From assembly GCA_006386115.1 (NCBI GenBank), contig VFIW01000003.1, positions 992,001 to 1,056,000 on the forward strand: a DNA stretch of 64,000 nucleotides, written 5' to 3'. The notes below the pieces were generated by a model. The model ran no database searches. It was not told the DNA's origin and saw nothing but the letters and a program-made list of their open reading frames with translations. Positions 32,391 through 43,447 of the stretch are shown piece after piece. Position numbers and translations under genes: made by a program. The DNA is from Globisporangium splendens (Eukaryota > Oomycota > Peronosporomycetes > Pythiales > Pythiaceae). Numbering within the stretch: the first letter of the stretch is position 1; each line of letters begins with the position of its first letter.

Positions 32391-32539
32391 TCGCCTCCAA
32401 GCACTCAAGTCTCTCGATCTAGACCAACTCCACACGACCCAAAATGGCCGAGAAGCAGAACAGCAAGCAAGAACAGAAGGCTCAGCCTGAGAAGAAGGCC
32501 GCCGCAGCTCCAAAGCAAGGCAATGCTCCAGCGAACCAA
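32391..32539 (+). pseudogene. Inverted partial copy of the Lys-rich gene
   Basis: About 149 bp match the reverse complement of 31955-32101, including 50 bp of leader (gcctccaagcactcaagtct) and the first codons from the ATG at 32444. Identity stops abruptly at gctccagcgaa, after which the frame runs into unrelated sequence that belongs to the end of WLGC copy b. The gene copy is therefore truncated. Confidence 0.75.
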
Positions 32540-32559
32540 TCGAACTTTTGTTTACCTAC

Positions 32560-34206
32560 TCACCAGCCACAATCAAGAGGACGCTCCGTCGCTCGACGGT
32601 TAATGATCTGCACAGTCTGCAAGTGCCAACTTTTTGCGACCTGAGCAATTGATTTGGCTGTGTCGGGAGGATCCATCCATTCTGCGAACGTCTTCGGCGC
32701 CATGTCACGGTCGACATAGACGACGCAAGGACAAGTGAAATTTTCGTCCCAACTCCATTGATACGAGATCAGTCCGCATTGTGGGTATGGCGCACAGTTC
32801 GCGATGCTTCGGACCACTGCACGGCACGTGTACCCGATGGTGCCCGCAGCACAGCACGTGAAAATGACGAAGCTGACCCAGATGTACTTTCGTGAATGGT
32901 ATTTCTTCTGCTTTGGTCGAAATGAGAGATCACGTTGCCGTTCTTGGTGGTTCAGCCGGATCAAATGCGCGACGATATGATTCCATTTGTACAGACCAAG
33001 TACATTGAGGAAACACTTGATCGCGATGGCTTCGCCAGTCAGCAATTGCAGATTCTGGAAGCCAAAGCGGAAGACAGCGATTTCAATCGGATCGCTAAAC
33101 AAACGCGCAATGCGACCAAAGCTGCCAGGCGTTATTGTCTGCACTCGGGCGGCAAAGGCATCGCGGTCCAAGTGGAAATTGAAATACGCGTACACGAGCA
33201 CCACAAACGGCGCAAATACGGCAAATAACAAGTCAAAGCTGCATCAAGCACCCACGCACAGATATAATCGGCAAAATCAAGGATCAATGTCGGAGCAGAG
33301 AGAACGAGTTGCAAAATGAGTGGCACTTACAGACTCGCTAGCCGCCGGGCGACATACTTGTCGTCGATCGTGCGCCGCTGGAAGCGATAGAGGGAAATCA
33401 TCGAATTGATCGCAAGGAGTGCCACGTAAAAGTAAATCAGTGGAAGAGGAAACCCTTCCGACAGGTACACCTTCAAATTCACGGTCTGGAACATCAGCTT
33501 CGGCAAATCAAAGAGTGCAACCTAAATCACCATTTGAAGATTAGCAAACAGCAGTTGAAAGTGGGCAGTTCACTGTTCAACTTTACCCACTTACATAGTA
33601 GTTCTGGTGCGCACCGGAAACGCTGGTAAATTCGTGGAGAAATCCGTTTGCAGCCTCTTCATTTGGGAACTTGTGGCTTGAATTGTTTTGCTCCGTATTG
33701 GCTAGATCTGCTCGTCTCCCGACAAAGACGAGTCGTTCACTTCCTTGGCGTTTTTTCAGACAAGCGAGTCCAAATTTGTTGAGCCGTTGGATCGTGACTT
33801 CAATCAACAGACAGGACTGCTTCCACGTCGTTTCAATACTTCGACTCGATAACTGGATGGGCTTCACTGCGCGGTGATGGAAGCGCACCATGACGAGAAT
33901 CAGCCATACATATCCCAATACAAATGCTATTAGAGACCCCGCTGCGTTAGCGACAGTGGCGGCTCTGCGGCGAACCAAAAGTGGCCGTCGTCAAGATCAG
34001 ACGTTTGCATCAACAGGTTCATGCAATACAAAGGGAAGATCTGGATAGCCGCAAAGTAGAACGACACGGCACGCAGCCTGGAATCGTGTGATGCTCGTCT
34101 CTGCTAGCCATGCTACGCAGTAGACCGGCCGCTGCTTGCCGGTCGTGGTGAGTAAGAGCAAATGGTCCATTAGTTTCGCAACACCGTTGAACACAAGAGA
34201 AACCAT
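32560..34206 (-). pseudogene. WLGC-family membrane protein, truncated copy b
   Basis: On the minus strand exons match copy a in order: a first segment with LLLLTTTGKQRP (about 34150), a membrane exon (33978-33598) ending GAHQNYY, a second exon near 33525-33335 (LPKLMFQTV, FQRRTIDD), and the long exon 33231-32590 with NCAPYPQCGLISYQW and KTFAEWMDPPD. The frame changes between 34000 and 33950, where DLDDGHFWF corresponds to LDGGDFWLL of copy a. The LRR-like and Cys-rich WLGC end is missing. The break falls within 20 bp of the Lys-rich inverted repeat, which suggests one rearrangement caused both. Confidence 0.65.
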
Positions 34207-34498
34207 GCAGTTACCTTTCCATCGTCGTCTAAATTTCGCACACCGAGGATCTCACACACATGGACTGCGTTGCCACTAAAAATGGCTCGCGTGATATTGG
34301 AAACACTGCAGTTTAGTACTTTGTTTTTGTGTCTCTCGGCTCTGGAGGATGTTGTTTATTTGCACAGTCGCGCTCACTGGTTGTGGGTGTGGAGAGGTTA
34401 ACTCGAGCCAACATCAAATCTAAATGCGTGTTTTTCACACAAACACTGTGCAGCTTAGCACCTTTGCTTCCCACGTATCACGCGCGAGAATGTCACTA
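34207..34498. other. Short stretch between WLGC copies b and c
   Basis: Nothing certain. A fragment reading ILARDTWEAKVL on the minus strand just before 34500 may be the next exon of copy c. Confidence 0.3.
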
Positions 34499-35458
34499 TT
34501 AGCGCACGTACAGATATTGAAGCTTGGTGAATCGTTTCGCCCAGTCTGGAATTGACTGCGTCTTGGCGTATAGAAGAACACTGACGGCAAAAACAACGCA
34601 CACGATTTTTGAGGTTGCATAGGCATGAGTTGTCACTAGGTTCCACCAGCCCACGTACATTTTCTCAGTCTTCTTGCAGCTTCGCATAGCGTCGGGAAGC
34701 GTTGGCAATGCGCGATTGATGACTTGAACCGTGAGCAGCTGGCCCTCACGAGCGACCATGGCCAGCTCATCAGTCACATCCACTGGATTCACCCATTCGG
34801 CAAACGTCCTCGGATCCGTCTTTCGGTTGATGTACGTTGCGCACGGACAACCACTTTCACCAGCATACCACTGATACGAGATCACGACGCACTTCGGGTA
34901 CGGCGCGCAATTCTCCGTGCTTGTTTTAATCGCCACAATGGTGTACACGAGAAGCATCACGCCAAAAAAGATGAAGAAAAACAGACCGAAGAATAGGTGA
35001 CGACGCGATTGCTTGGTCTTCTTCCGTGTGTGTGGGATCTCCAGCTGCCGCTGCCTCGCATGGTTTGTTCGAATCAGGAAGATCACAATTTTGAGCCATT
35101 TGTAGTTGGAGATGAAGAGAAGTCCGCACTTGATGAACACACTGGAGAACGACTTGAGCAACAAATGATAGAATCCCACAAGGAACATGGACACCTGCGT
35201 TGGAGGTATCGCAATACCAGGACGCACCATACACACTGAATTTGCCCGACGCATCGTCTTCTGGCCACTATCTCCAGGAGCCGCAGGACCGGTGACAAAT
35301 AGTGAGAGCAACATCTCGTCCACTGCGATGGGAGGCAACGTCGACGGCTCTGGCACTTGTGGTCGCGATAAATCGTGGTGCAGACTCACACCGTCATCGT
35401 CAGCAGTAGCTGACGGCTCAGTTGGCGGATCTGGTGCATTGTCTGAAGGCTGCATCGT
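34499..35458 (-). pseudogene. WLGC-family protein, internally deleted copy c
   Basis: The frame begins with an N-terminal disordered region whose VDEMLLSLF and QKTMRRANSV segments align with VLLSLSPLV and KTSAMRAISD of copy a. It then jumps directly (near 35210) to the PTQVSMFLVG exon, so the exons that encode the first membrane segments are absent. The tract 35208-34664 is nearly identical to copy a. After it the sequence diverges (KMYVGWWNL) and continues to KLQYLYVR, where a donor gtacgt would be. No WLGC end follows. It may be a chimera or a conversion product. Confidence 0.6.
34664..35208 (-). repeat. 545 bp tract shared with 30102-30646 (inverted)
   Basis: The reverse complement of this tract matches the copy a exon with only a few differences over 545 bp. 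Both ends are sharp: the left neighbour GIAIP and the right neighbour YVGWW have no counterpart in copy a. Confidence 0.85.
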
Positions 35459-36126
35459 GTTTTCTGCACTTGTGCGGGTGCCACCAGCCAACGATGGTGG
35501 GTTTTCACCACTGAACCGGCGCCGCTTTAGCTTTTCCGGAGCCTTCACTCGAGTGTATTTTGTTTTCCTCACGTTCACTCGGTTCCGGAGAACCGACAAA
35601 TCAGGCTACGATCACCCGAGAGCGGTGAAACGACCACCAATGCCAACCGCCCTCGCGTGACGCCTAAAATACAAGTTGAGATGGCACACCAGGACATGCT
35701 GCTGCTGACGTCCTCTTTCAGTAGATCGTATACTAATAGAGACACACCTTCGCAAGTGAGCATCTCGCTGACCTCCAGTCGATCCTCTCCATCTTCGCTT
35801 CCACCTGCGCTGCGTCACGGCGGCGCTCATACAGCAAGCAGCGGCAGCACATGCCGGCAACAGGCGTCCATCCACACCACTTCAACTCCCAGAATGCAGA
35901 ATAGGCAATTGTCGAAAAAAACATTTTTGACCAATCAAAATGTACTCGATGTTTAGCAGACAGTCACTCTTTGAGCTGGAATGTGTGTTGTGTACTAATC
36001 TGCGCGATGATTGGTGGAAACAACGCGCGATTAGATAAAGAGACGCTGCGATTGGTGGAAAGAAGGACACCGACAGTCACCACCACACACGAACGTCGCT
36101 CTTCCACCATCTTTAACAAGTCCAAG
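35459..36126. other. 5' region of WLGC copy c and of ferredoxin gene
   Basis: Divergent intergenic region of about 670 bp. Open frames here lack recognisable domains. The start of copy c could lie further upstream than 35458, because its frame is open through non-ATG codons to 35599. Confidence 0.35.
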
Positions 36127-36861
36127 ATGCTGGCAGCAGCGATCCACAAGCGCGTCTTCTTGGGCTCGCTGGCGCGGCGAAGCGCACGCTTCCTGCACGC
36201 GACGTCCTTCGGTACTGTGTTGTTCCTATGCGTCTCCGTATCCTGTGGCTTTATGTTGTTTTTCTTACGCCATGATCGCTGTTGTTGCTTGTACAGTTGC
36301 GCATGGCGACATGTCGGAATTCGCGGCCAACCCAACGTGCGAATGAATGGCACTCACCCCGCGATGCACATGACGCGTCCTTGTAGTAGTGCTCACCGCC
36401 ACTTTGTGCTTGTGTCTTGTAGTGTACACATAAGCTTTAAGAAACGCGACGGCTCGCTCCAAGAAGTCGAGGCGAAGACGGGCATGTCGTTGCTCCAGGT
36501 CGCGCACGCCAACGACATTGATCTCGAGGGTGCCTGTGAGTCGTCCATGGCGTGCTCGACGTGCCACGTGGTGTTGGAGGACGACATCTATGAGAATCTC
36601 GAGCCTGCGTGCGAAGACGAAGAAGACATGCTCGATATGGCGTTTGGATTGACCGACACGTAAGTTGATGCTCGCCCGCAAGCAGCACACATGCAACCTC
36701 AGATTGCTCACCCTCCTCTGTGATCTGCGGCTTGTTTGTCTTGTAGATCTCGCTTGGGGTGCCAAGTGATCGTGGACGAAAGCTTCGAAGGAACGACTGT
36801 GACGCTGCCCAAGGCAACGCGCAACTTCTACGTCGACGGGCACGTGCCAAAACCCCACTAA
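36127..36861 (+). CDS. Mitochondrial [2Fe-2S] ferredoxin (adrenodoxin type)
   Basis: Three exons. The first (from 36127) encodes an Arg/Ala/Ser-rich presequence (FLGSLARRSARFLHAT). Exon 2 is 36423-36659 and exon 3 is 36747-36861. The core shows the four cluster Cys in CESSMACSTC and LEPAC with the following EEDMLD; here the fourth is placed in ENLEPACEDE. Adrenodoxin-type signatures RLGCQ and TRNFYVDGH follow. It donates electrons for Fe-S cluster assembly and related reactions in the matrix. The first intron is uncertain: the acceptor ttgtag at 36422 requires phase 2, which the good donor gtactg (36212) does not give; gtcctt at 36204 or gtgttg near 36217 do. Confidence 0.88.
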
Positions 36862-37092
36862 GTGGCAAAAACTGAGAGAGCGGAACGAAATGAAAACCCA
36901 AGTATACTTTGCAATCTTTAGTAACGTTTTTTGTTGTTCTAGAGCGGTGCCTGACCAATTAGCTGTAGCGTTTATATGAGAAAAAGGGGAGAAAGGAGTG
37001 AAAGCGCGCAGACACACACACACACACACACAAGCACTTACGGAGACACTCGATTTCTTTCGGGGAATGCTGGCATAAATAAACGAAAGGTA

Positions 37093-39948
37093 TCAGACAC
37101 CCAGGACTTGGCTCATTGGATGCACGACGTCACTGGCTGTCGGATCCGATTCTTTCGCAAGTGGCGTCGACGAAGTATCTGCAGTTGCATGCTTGGCTTC
37201 AAGGTCCTTGGACTGGAAAGGGGACAACCCGGCCGAGTTGCAAATGAATTCCACTGCGGCATGAACGCAATACACGTAGTAGGATTCTTCTCCATTCACG
37301 TTCGAGTTGGTGATCGCGTAATTCTCCAACAAGTGCAGTTGCGCGTGGATGCGCGGGAGTTGGCAGTGCAGAAGCACATACGCGAGCAGTGGAAAAAATG
37401 TCTCCACGGAGAACTGCGTCGTTCCAAGAACAAGGGCAGCTTCGTGGTGGAGAATAACCACTCCATGCATCAGCTCCTCCAGCAAATCACACGGAACGAT
37501 GCTCGACATACCATTGAACGCCTCAATGGCGCGAACCAGGTACACACGCTTTCCACGAGCAGCGGAGATGCGACGACACGGTAACTGGGCTCTGATCTTC
37601 TCCGCGATTTCAGCCGGCACGTTCAGTTTCTCCATGTCAACTCCGCTCAAATCCACGCACTTCTTGCGCCACAATTTATCCTTCCGTTGGCAATCGCGGA
37701 CAGCCTTCTGGTTGTAGCAAAGCACCGCGACGCGAGGGTAAATCGTTCGCTGAATGAACACATTCAAGCTCTTGTTGACATCATTTGGGACGTCAAACTC
37801 ACGACGGATGCGTCGTGTGAAGCGATCCACAAAGTCCAAAAGCTGCTCGGGCTGGGGGTTGCTCGCCCAGTTTGGCGCTTGCATATTTAACATTGTAGCT
37901 GACTGGGATCGTTGCCCCTCCGACAATGACTGGCGCCGTTCACTCCGCACTCGTCCATTTCGGAGTGGAGGAGCATTTCCGATAATTGTAGTGTCCTCGA
38001 GCGCTTCTTCGCTCACGGTTGCCACGTCTCTTGACATGCGATTCATCCACTGGCAGACTCGGGAATCGACTTTCGAGAAAACGAGATTCTCAAAGTGCGC
38101 TTGCGCGATTTCCCACCAATCTGGCTTGCACATCAATTCGTTGTAGTCGGAATAAAACTCTTCGCCAGCTAACACATTCAGGATCTTTTCCACTTGAATC
38201 TCCTGAAGTGACCGGCCGGCGCTTGCCTGACTCGATGAAGCTGACGATATAGTTTCTCTACCCTCGCTGTCTTGAGAAAGTGGCGCAACGACCGAGGTGG
38301 ATGCAGATTCTTCTCGCGAATTCGTTTGCACGAGACGATACCAGCTCACAGCCTCCAACAATTTCACCAACATCGCGCTTCTAGCACGCGGCAGGTCGAA
38401 GCAATCGGTCCCGTTCTTTAGCTTGGCATCAACGAGGGCAATCTTTCGTTTCACCATGTTCGATTCCATGTACTCGACTTGCTTCCGTATTAAACTGTAC
38501 TTGATATCGTTCCCGAGCATGTCATCTGCTGTCTCAAAAGAGTCGAGCTGCTTCTCCGTGAGCTCCAAGTCTGGATTGTGCGACGTCACAATTTGAAGAA
38601 TCCCATTCATATGTCGTCGGTGGCGCTGCAATTGATTCAATGCTCGGTTGTGAACAGCTACTGAGAGTTGCTCATGCAAGAACGAGAGACCATCGGTTTG
38701 AGCAAGCTGAGACGTTCGCGCGCCACAAATCAGGTTCCATACGGCACTCGTGGGCTGCTTCATCACTTTCGTCACTCGAGATTGCGCTTTCTTAGCCAAC
38801 TGGCGTTCAAGTTGGATCTGCTCGTCGATCTGGTACAACGATTCTTTGAGTTTCGATCGCAGTCTACTCGTTGTGGGTGGAGTTGCTGGTGGACTCTCTG
38901 GATGCAGAGAAAATTCCGTTGGACTGTGCTCAGCACTTCCAGCTTGCGGGTTGCCCATGCGACTTGCGTTCATGCCGCTTACCGGAGCATTGCCCTTCAT
39001 CGCCATCGCGGGCTTACTTCCGTGGGAAACTGGCACCGGAACGAGTTCATTGCCATCTCCGACAGTTCGTCTAATCCTATTCCAAGCTGCGAAGCCCGAC
39101 CCAGACGCTGGCGCGCTTGCTGCTTTCCCCTCTTCCAAAGAATGAACTCTCGTGTTTCTGTGTGTAGCGTCCCCGCTGAACCCTCCAAGGCTTCCTGCAC
39201 CGAATGGACTTGGCAAAATATCGATATCATCACTAGTCTCTGTCGAGCATGAGTACGCGAATGAGCCGAGCTTGCGTCGCGTCGTCGTTGCGGCATTCTT
39301 CGGCTGTCTACTGCCGCCGGGTGTTTCACTCTCGTGCTCTTCAAAAGTATCGTCCTCGTCGACATCGTACGCACAGCAATTCTCGCCAAGCGTCGTCGTC
39401 GGCATGTGGTTCGTCGGCGAACACATCACCTCGTAAAACGAGTTCACGCGCGTTCGTCGCGGCTGGCCGTAAAAGTTCTCAATGATCGGATACGATGCCC
39501 AGTCGGGCGAGATCCACACCGACGGCGCACCCACTCCCGCGTGTACACTGTGTCCATGACTGATTTTCTCGCGCAGTGGTCTCTTCGAGTGGTGTGGATT
39601 CACTCTTCCCGCACTGGTGTCGATCTGCAAGCCGAGTGTCAAGGTCTTCCGCGGTCGATCCCCATCGTCCGTCACGTGAGTACTCGTGGCAGCGGCATCC
39701 GCCCGCGTCGTCGTTACCACATTCTCTGTTTCTAACTCTACCGTGACGTTCACAACCTGCTCTATCCCCACTTCGTCCCCAGACGACGTCTCCAAATTGC
39801 TCTCGACCTCCGTGACGACCGCGTGGATTTGGATCGCGGACACGGCTGAAGCTGCTTGTTCCACGGCGCGACGCGTCTCCGTCACCACCGTAATGACCTC
39901 TCGCTCCTGTTTGGCGCGTGTGTCGCCGTCTCTCTCGTCGGCACTCAT
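37093..39948 (-). CDS. VPS9-domain protein (predicted Rab5-family GEF)
   Basis: A single exon of 951 residues. The first ~330 residues are disordered and Ser/Thr-rich with few hydrophobic patches. A helical, basic middle part (about 360-700) follows. The C-terminal ~200 residues match a VPS9 domain, including CDLLEELMHG, ETFFPLLAYVLLHC and GEESYYVYCVHAAVEFI, which correspond to the conserved DDLLP..xYVxxxA and GExxYxLTxLxxAxxFI motifs. VPS9 domains exchange nucleotide on Rab5/Rab21 during endocytosis. The domain context outside VPS9 is not recognised; no FYVE, RUN or SH2 domain is seen. Confidence 0.85.
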   Translation of the reverse strand: MSADERDGDTRAKQEREVITVVTETRRAVEQAASAVSAIQIHAVVTEVESNLETSSGDEVGIEQVVNVTVELETENVVTTTRADAAATSTHVTDDGDRPRKTLTLGLQIDTSAGRVNPHHSKRPLREKISHGHSVHAGVGAPSVWISPDWASYPIIENFYGQPRRTRVNSFYEVMCSPTNHMPTTTLGENCCAYDVDEDDTFEEHESETPGGSRQPKNAATTTRRKLGSFAYSCSTETSDDIDILPSPFGAGSLGGFSGDATHRNTRVHSLEEGKAASAPASGSGFAAWNRIRRTVGDGNELVPVPVSHGSKPAMAMKGNAPVSGMNASRMGNPQAGSAEHSPTEFSLHPESPPATPPTTSRLRSKLKESLYQIDEQIQLERQLAKKAQSRVTKVMKQPTSAVWNLICGARTSQLAQTDGLSFLHEQLSVAVHNRALNQLQRHRRHMNGILQIVTSHNPDLELTEKQLDSFETADDMLGNDIKYSLIRKQVEYMESNMVKRKIALVDAKLKNGTDCFDLPRARSAMLVKLLEAVSWYRLVQTNSREESASTSVVAPLSQDSEGRETISSASSSQASAGRSLQEIQVEKILNVLAGEEFYSDYNELMCKPDWWEIAQAHFENLVFSKVDSRVCQWMNRMSRDVATVSEEALEDTTIIGNAPPLRNGRVRSERRQSLSEGQRSQSATMLNMQAPNWASNPQPEQLLDFVDRFTRRIRREFDVPNDVNKSLNVFIQRTIYPRVAVLCYNQKAVRDCQRKDKLWRKKCVDLSGVDMEKLNVPAEIAEKIRAQLPCRRISAARGKRVYLVRAIEAFNGMSSIVPCDLLEELMHGVVILHHEAALVLGTTQFSVETFFPLLAYVLLHCQLPRIHAQLHLLENYAITNSNVNGEESYYVYCVHAAVEFICNSAGLSPFQSKDLEAKHATADTSSTPLAKESDPTASDVVHPMSQVLGV

Positions 39949-41739
39949 CCTCCCGCACGCACACTTGCCACTTGTGCTTATCTGCTTGTTCGTGTGCTGT
40001 TTTCCTTTTTACAGCCGCGCGCAAGTGCACTTTGGGTTTACTTGGCTCGAGTGGGGAGAGAGACTGTGTGCGACGGTCGTTCGGGCGACCTTCGCGCGAC
40101 CTCGTTGTTCTTCGTTGCGGGTCGTCCACAGTGATGTGGGACAGAGTGATGGTCAAAGTTGAACTTTTTGCTGCCGTCTTGATTTGGTGACTTGGAAACT
40201 GTATGCACTTGTCAAAAAAGAAAACAAAAAAACGAAAGACAAGCGTGAAGTAACAATGTCGTGTCTGTGAAAGCCAGAAAAGCAGAGGTCGTCACATTTT
40301 CCTTCTCTTCTTTCTAGAGGTTCTCGTCCGCCCCTGGCGTCAGTGAAGACCTTCCCACAGCATGACCAAGCGACATGGAGACATTGGGTTACTTCAGACT
40401 GGACACCCTGGACGGAAAATTGTATCCATGTGGTTTAAATTTTTCTGGCTATTTAGCTGATCTTGAGGCTTGCAAATCACCCTGGTCATGTCCAAAGGCT
40501 GTTCTTTCACAGAAGTTTCGAGAAAAAGAGATGACAGAGAGAGAGAGAGAGAGAGTGGCAAAACGCAGTGCACTCGCCAACTGCAAGCGAGTGAGCCGAG
40601 TCCAAATGTGCTGGTGCATTGCACAATGGCAAACATAGGAAGCACTGCAGGTTGGGTTGCTGAAGGAGAGCAGGTGCCACAATATGATGCATGCGAGGCT
40701 TGACTCTATTAAGGACGCTCCATATGCCCAACAGAGCAATCAGCTGGCAAATGGACGCTGGCGATTGCAAACGCGACCTCTGTGAGACGAAAGCAACAGG
40801 TACCAACTGGCTGAGCGGTGTGTAGAAGAAGACTGGGGGCGGACAAAGCATGTGAGGGCCAGTGTGCGATGCTCACGTATTTAGCGTGGTGGCTCACGTA
40901 AATAAGCACCAGCATGAAAGGCTACTCTTTTTGAGCTGGGAATCTCCGTGATGCTGTGTTGCAGCGACCCAATCAGGCTTGAGTGAGTGGCTAGTGTACA
41001 CAATTTGTTAACAAACTCGCGGTGGTGCCGATTGATTCCAAATCCAAAATGCTGATCGGTGCCACTCTCAGGTGCCACCGCAGCAACTCAAGGATGTGCT
41101 TTGTGCCACAGTTGACATTTTCCCTCTCGCACACAAACTCCAAGAGATAATCAGTGGTGGCACAATTCGCAAACCCGATGTCACTTGAGCAAAGTGCTTG
41201 GGTTGTCGTGTCCAACTGGGAGAAAATGGATCTCGCTTGTTGCTGTTCGTCTCCTCGATCGTACGAGCGTGATACCGATCATCTTGGGGAACGGCACAGC
41301 AGTGTTGGCAACGTAGCACGCGAAAAGCAGTGGCAAATGGTTCCCAGGCTGCACAAGAAGCAGCCACTTTTGCCAGCGAATGTGCATCTCCAAGCCAGCG
41401 ATCCCACCGCGTTTTGGCATCCGATTTCCTTCCGTCGCACTGTCTTTGTGCGTTTAAATGGGTTAGTTTCGAAACACGGTGGGTTCGCTCCCTTGCCTTT
41501 CCCTAGTGTTTCTCTGTGTTCCCGCACCCTCCATCGGGTTTTGGAATGTGGCTGTTGTGAGGTTGCGCTGTGGAGTGCAGCCTTGCGGTGGGCAGTGTCG
41601 CCGCCCTTGTCTCTGTGTGTTGTGTGTGTGCTGTGTGTGCTGTGTGGGAACGAAGAAACAAGCCAAAGACTAACCCAAGCGCGAGCTCCCAGACAGGAAG
41701 CACGCGCGCGGCGAGATTTGCGCGGGGTCGACGGCCGTC
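39949..41739. other. 1.8 kb intergenic, no firm gene
   Basis: Divergent between the VPS9 and DCX-Ras genes. It contains a (ga) run at about 40538-40555 and a (tg/tgc) run at 41615-41645. A minus-strand frame at 40991-41215 looks somewhat protein-like (ILELLRWHLRVAP) and may be a relic. No TE domain was recognised. Confidence 0.35.
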
Positions 41740-43027
41740 ATGAGCGCCGAAAAGCGACTGTTTATCTATAAAAATGAGGCCGGGTCCGAGGGAAAGGTGC
41801 GTGCCGTGTGGACGTGCCGAGGGGACCAATCCCCCTCAGGCGTTTGCTTTGTTGCTTTGCATCTCGCAAGCAGCAAAACTTGTCAAATAGGTCACTTACA
41901 TGCAGGTTACGCTTTCTCGTTTCGGTACCACGGGGAATGTATTCAACATGTAGGTTATGAATCTGAAGCCGAAGGAGAACATCCAACGCCTGAAGAAAGT
42001 GGCGAGTAAGAAGCTCGCGGTGAAGGCGAAGCGCGTGTTTCTCCAGAGCGGCGCCGAGATCACGGACGTCGACGAGCTGCAGAACAACGACACGCTCTAC
42101 ATCTCGCAGGGGGAGCCGTTCTACAAGGCTGTCGGTACGTTTTTGTGTATAAACATGCGAGTATCCCTTGTCAACCTTGCGTCTGGCCGTGCAATCATGC
42201 ACACACGTACACCATTACATACTGCACGAGTATCCGCAACTTAATGGCTTTGTTTTTGCTTGTGTCACTTTAGGGCATGCAAATGGCCAGGAGACGTTCC
42301 ACTTGTCCGTGCTGGGCTCGGGTGGCGTCGGCAAGAGTGCGCTGACGCTGCGCTTCGTGCGCGACTACTTTGTGCGCGACTGGGACCCGACCATCGAGGA
42401 CGCGTACCGGAAGGCCATCACCGTTGACGATGGGCTCTGCATGCTCGAGATCCTCGACACCGCCGGGCAGGATGTACGTCATTTGTGCGAAGTAACACAC
42501 TGCTGCGGTATTGCAAGTGTACAAGCCTTGCTGATCGTTTGCGCTGTTGCTGCAATTGTGTCTTGCTTACAGGATTTCGAGTCGCTGCGTGGACAGTGGA
42601 TGATGGATAAGGACGGCTACGTGTTTGTGTACAGTATGGACTCGCGCATCTCACTCCATGTAAGCAGCAAGATGACAACTTGCATAACCCTTGCGTGCCT
42701 GGCTACTCCTTTGCTGATTTTGTGTGTTTGCCATAATAGGAATTACAACCGTTTTTCGACTTGCACTTGCAGATCAACGAGAGCAAGCGGCCACTGCCGC
42801 CGATTGTGCTGGTTGCGAACAAGAAGGACGTCGTGGACCAGGACCCGAGCAAATGCCAAGTGAGCACGGAGGAGGGGCGACGAATAGCGCATTCCTACAA
42901 TGCGCGCTACATAGAGACCAGTGCGCTCACGGGTGCCAACGTGACGGCCGTGTTCGAGAACTTTGTGCGGGAAGTGCGCAAGAAGAAAGTGCCCAAGCCG
43001 AAAAAGAGTTCGTGCTCGATCCTGTAG
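41740..43027 (+). CDS. Doublecortin-like domain fused to a Ras-family GTPase
   Basis: Five exons, 41740-41796, 41954-42134, 42274-42473, 42573-42659 and 42740-43027, give 270 residues. Residues 1-78 resemble a doublecortin (DCX) domain: LFIYKNEAG, then a basic loop, AKRVFLQSGAEITDVDELQ and YISQGEPF. Residues 90-262 are a Ras-like GTPase with P-loop GSGGVGKS (94-101), switch I around DPTIED, DTAGQD, NKKD and ETSA. The protein ends with a basic stretch and CSIL, a CaaX box with Leu that favours geranylgeranylation. DCX domains bind tubulin, so a membrane-tethered switch linked to microtubules is possible; this is inference. All five splice junctions are in phase. Confidence 0.88.
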
Positions 43028-43447
43028 ATACAAACTTCAGCAATCAGCAAAAACGTCAAAACAGCAGCACGTCATGGCCAACAACACACACACACAAAAA
43101 AAGGAAACAAAAAACAAAGTTGCTAGCGTGGGAATCGCATCAACAAGCAAAATACACACCAAAAAAGCAAAACAAATATGAACAAAAATGCGCAAAGCGG
43201 TGGGTTTTGCCGTCAGTTCTTGCTACTGTGAATGAAACTGGAAGGCAAGGTGGTAGGTATGCATACACGCGGTTGACGTTTCAGTTTTTCAGTGAGGCAT
43301 TGTGTTGCGTCTGGAGCGAACAATGTATGCGCTTGAAGGTGACAGACCACTTTTGTGTTGCATCTCACAGAAGAAGAGAGAAAACGATATTGGTTATAAA
43401 CAAGTATTTTCTCATCCAAGAATTGGCAATTTGCTCCAATTTTGAAC

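Noticed and set aside
40991..41215. Minus-strand frame that could be a transposase remnant
   Set aside because: No catalytic residues or flanking inverted repeats could be recognised, so not called as a mobile element.
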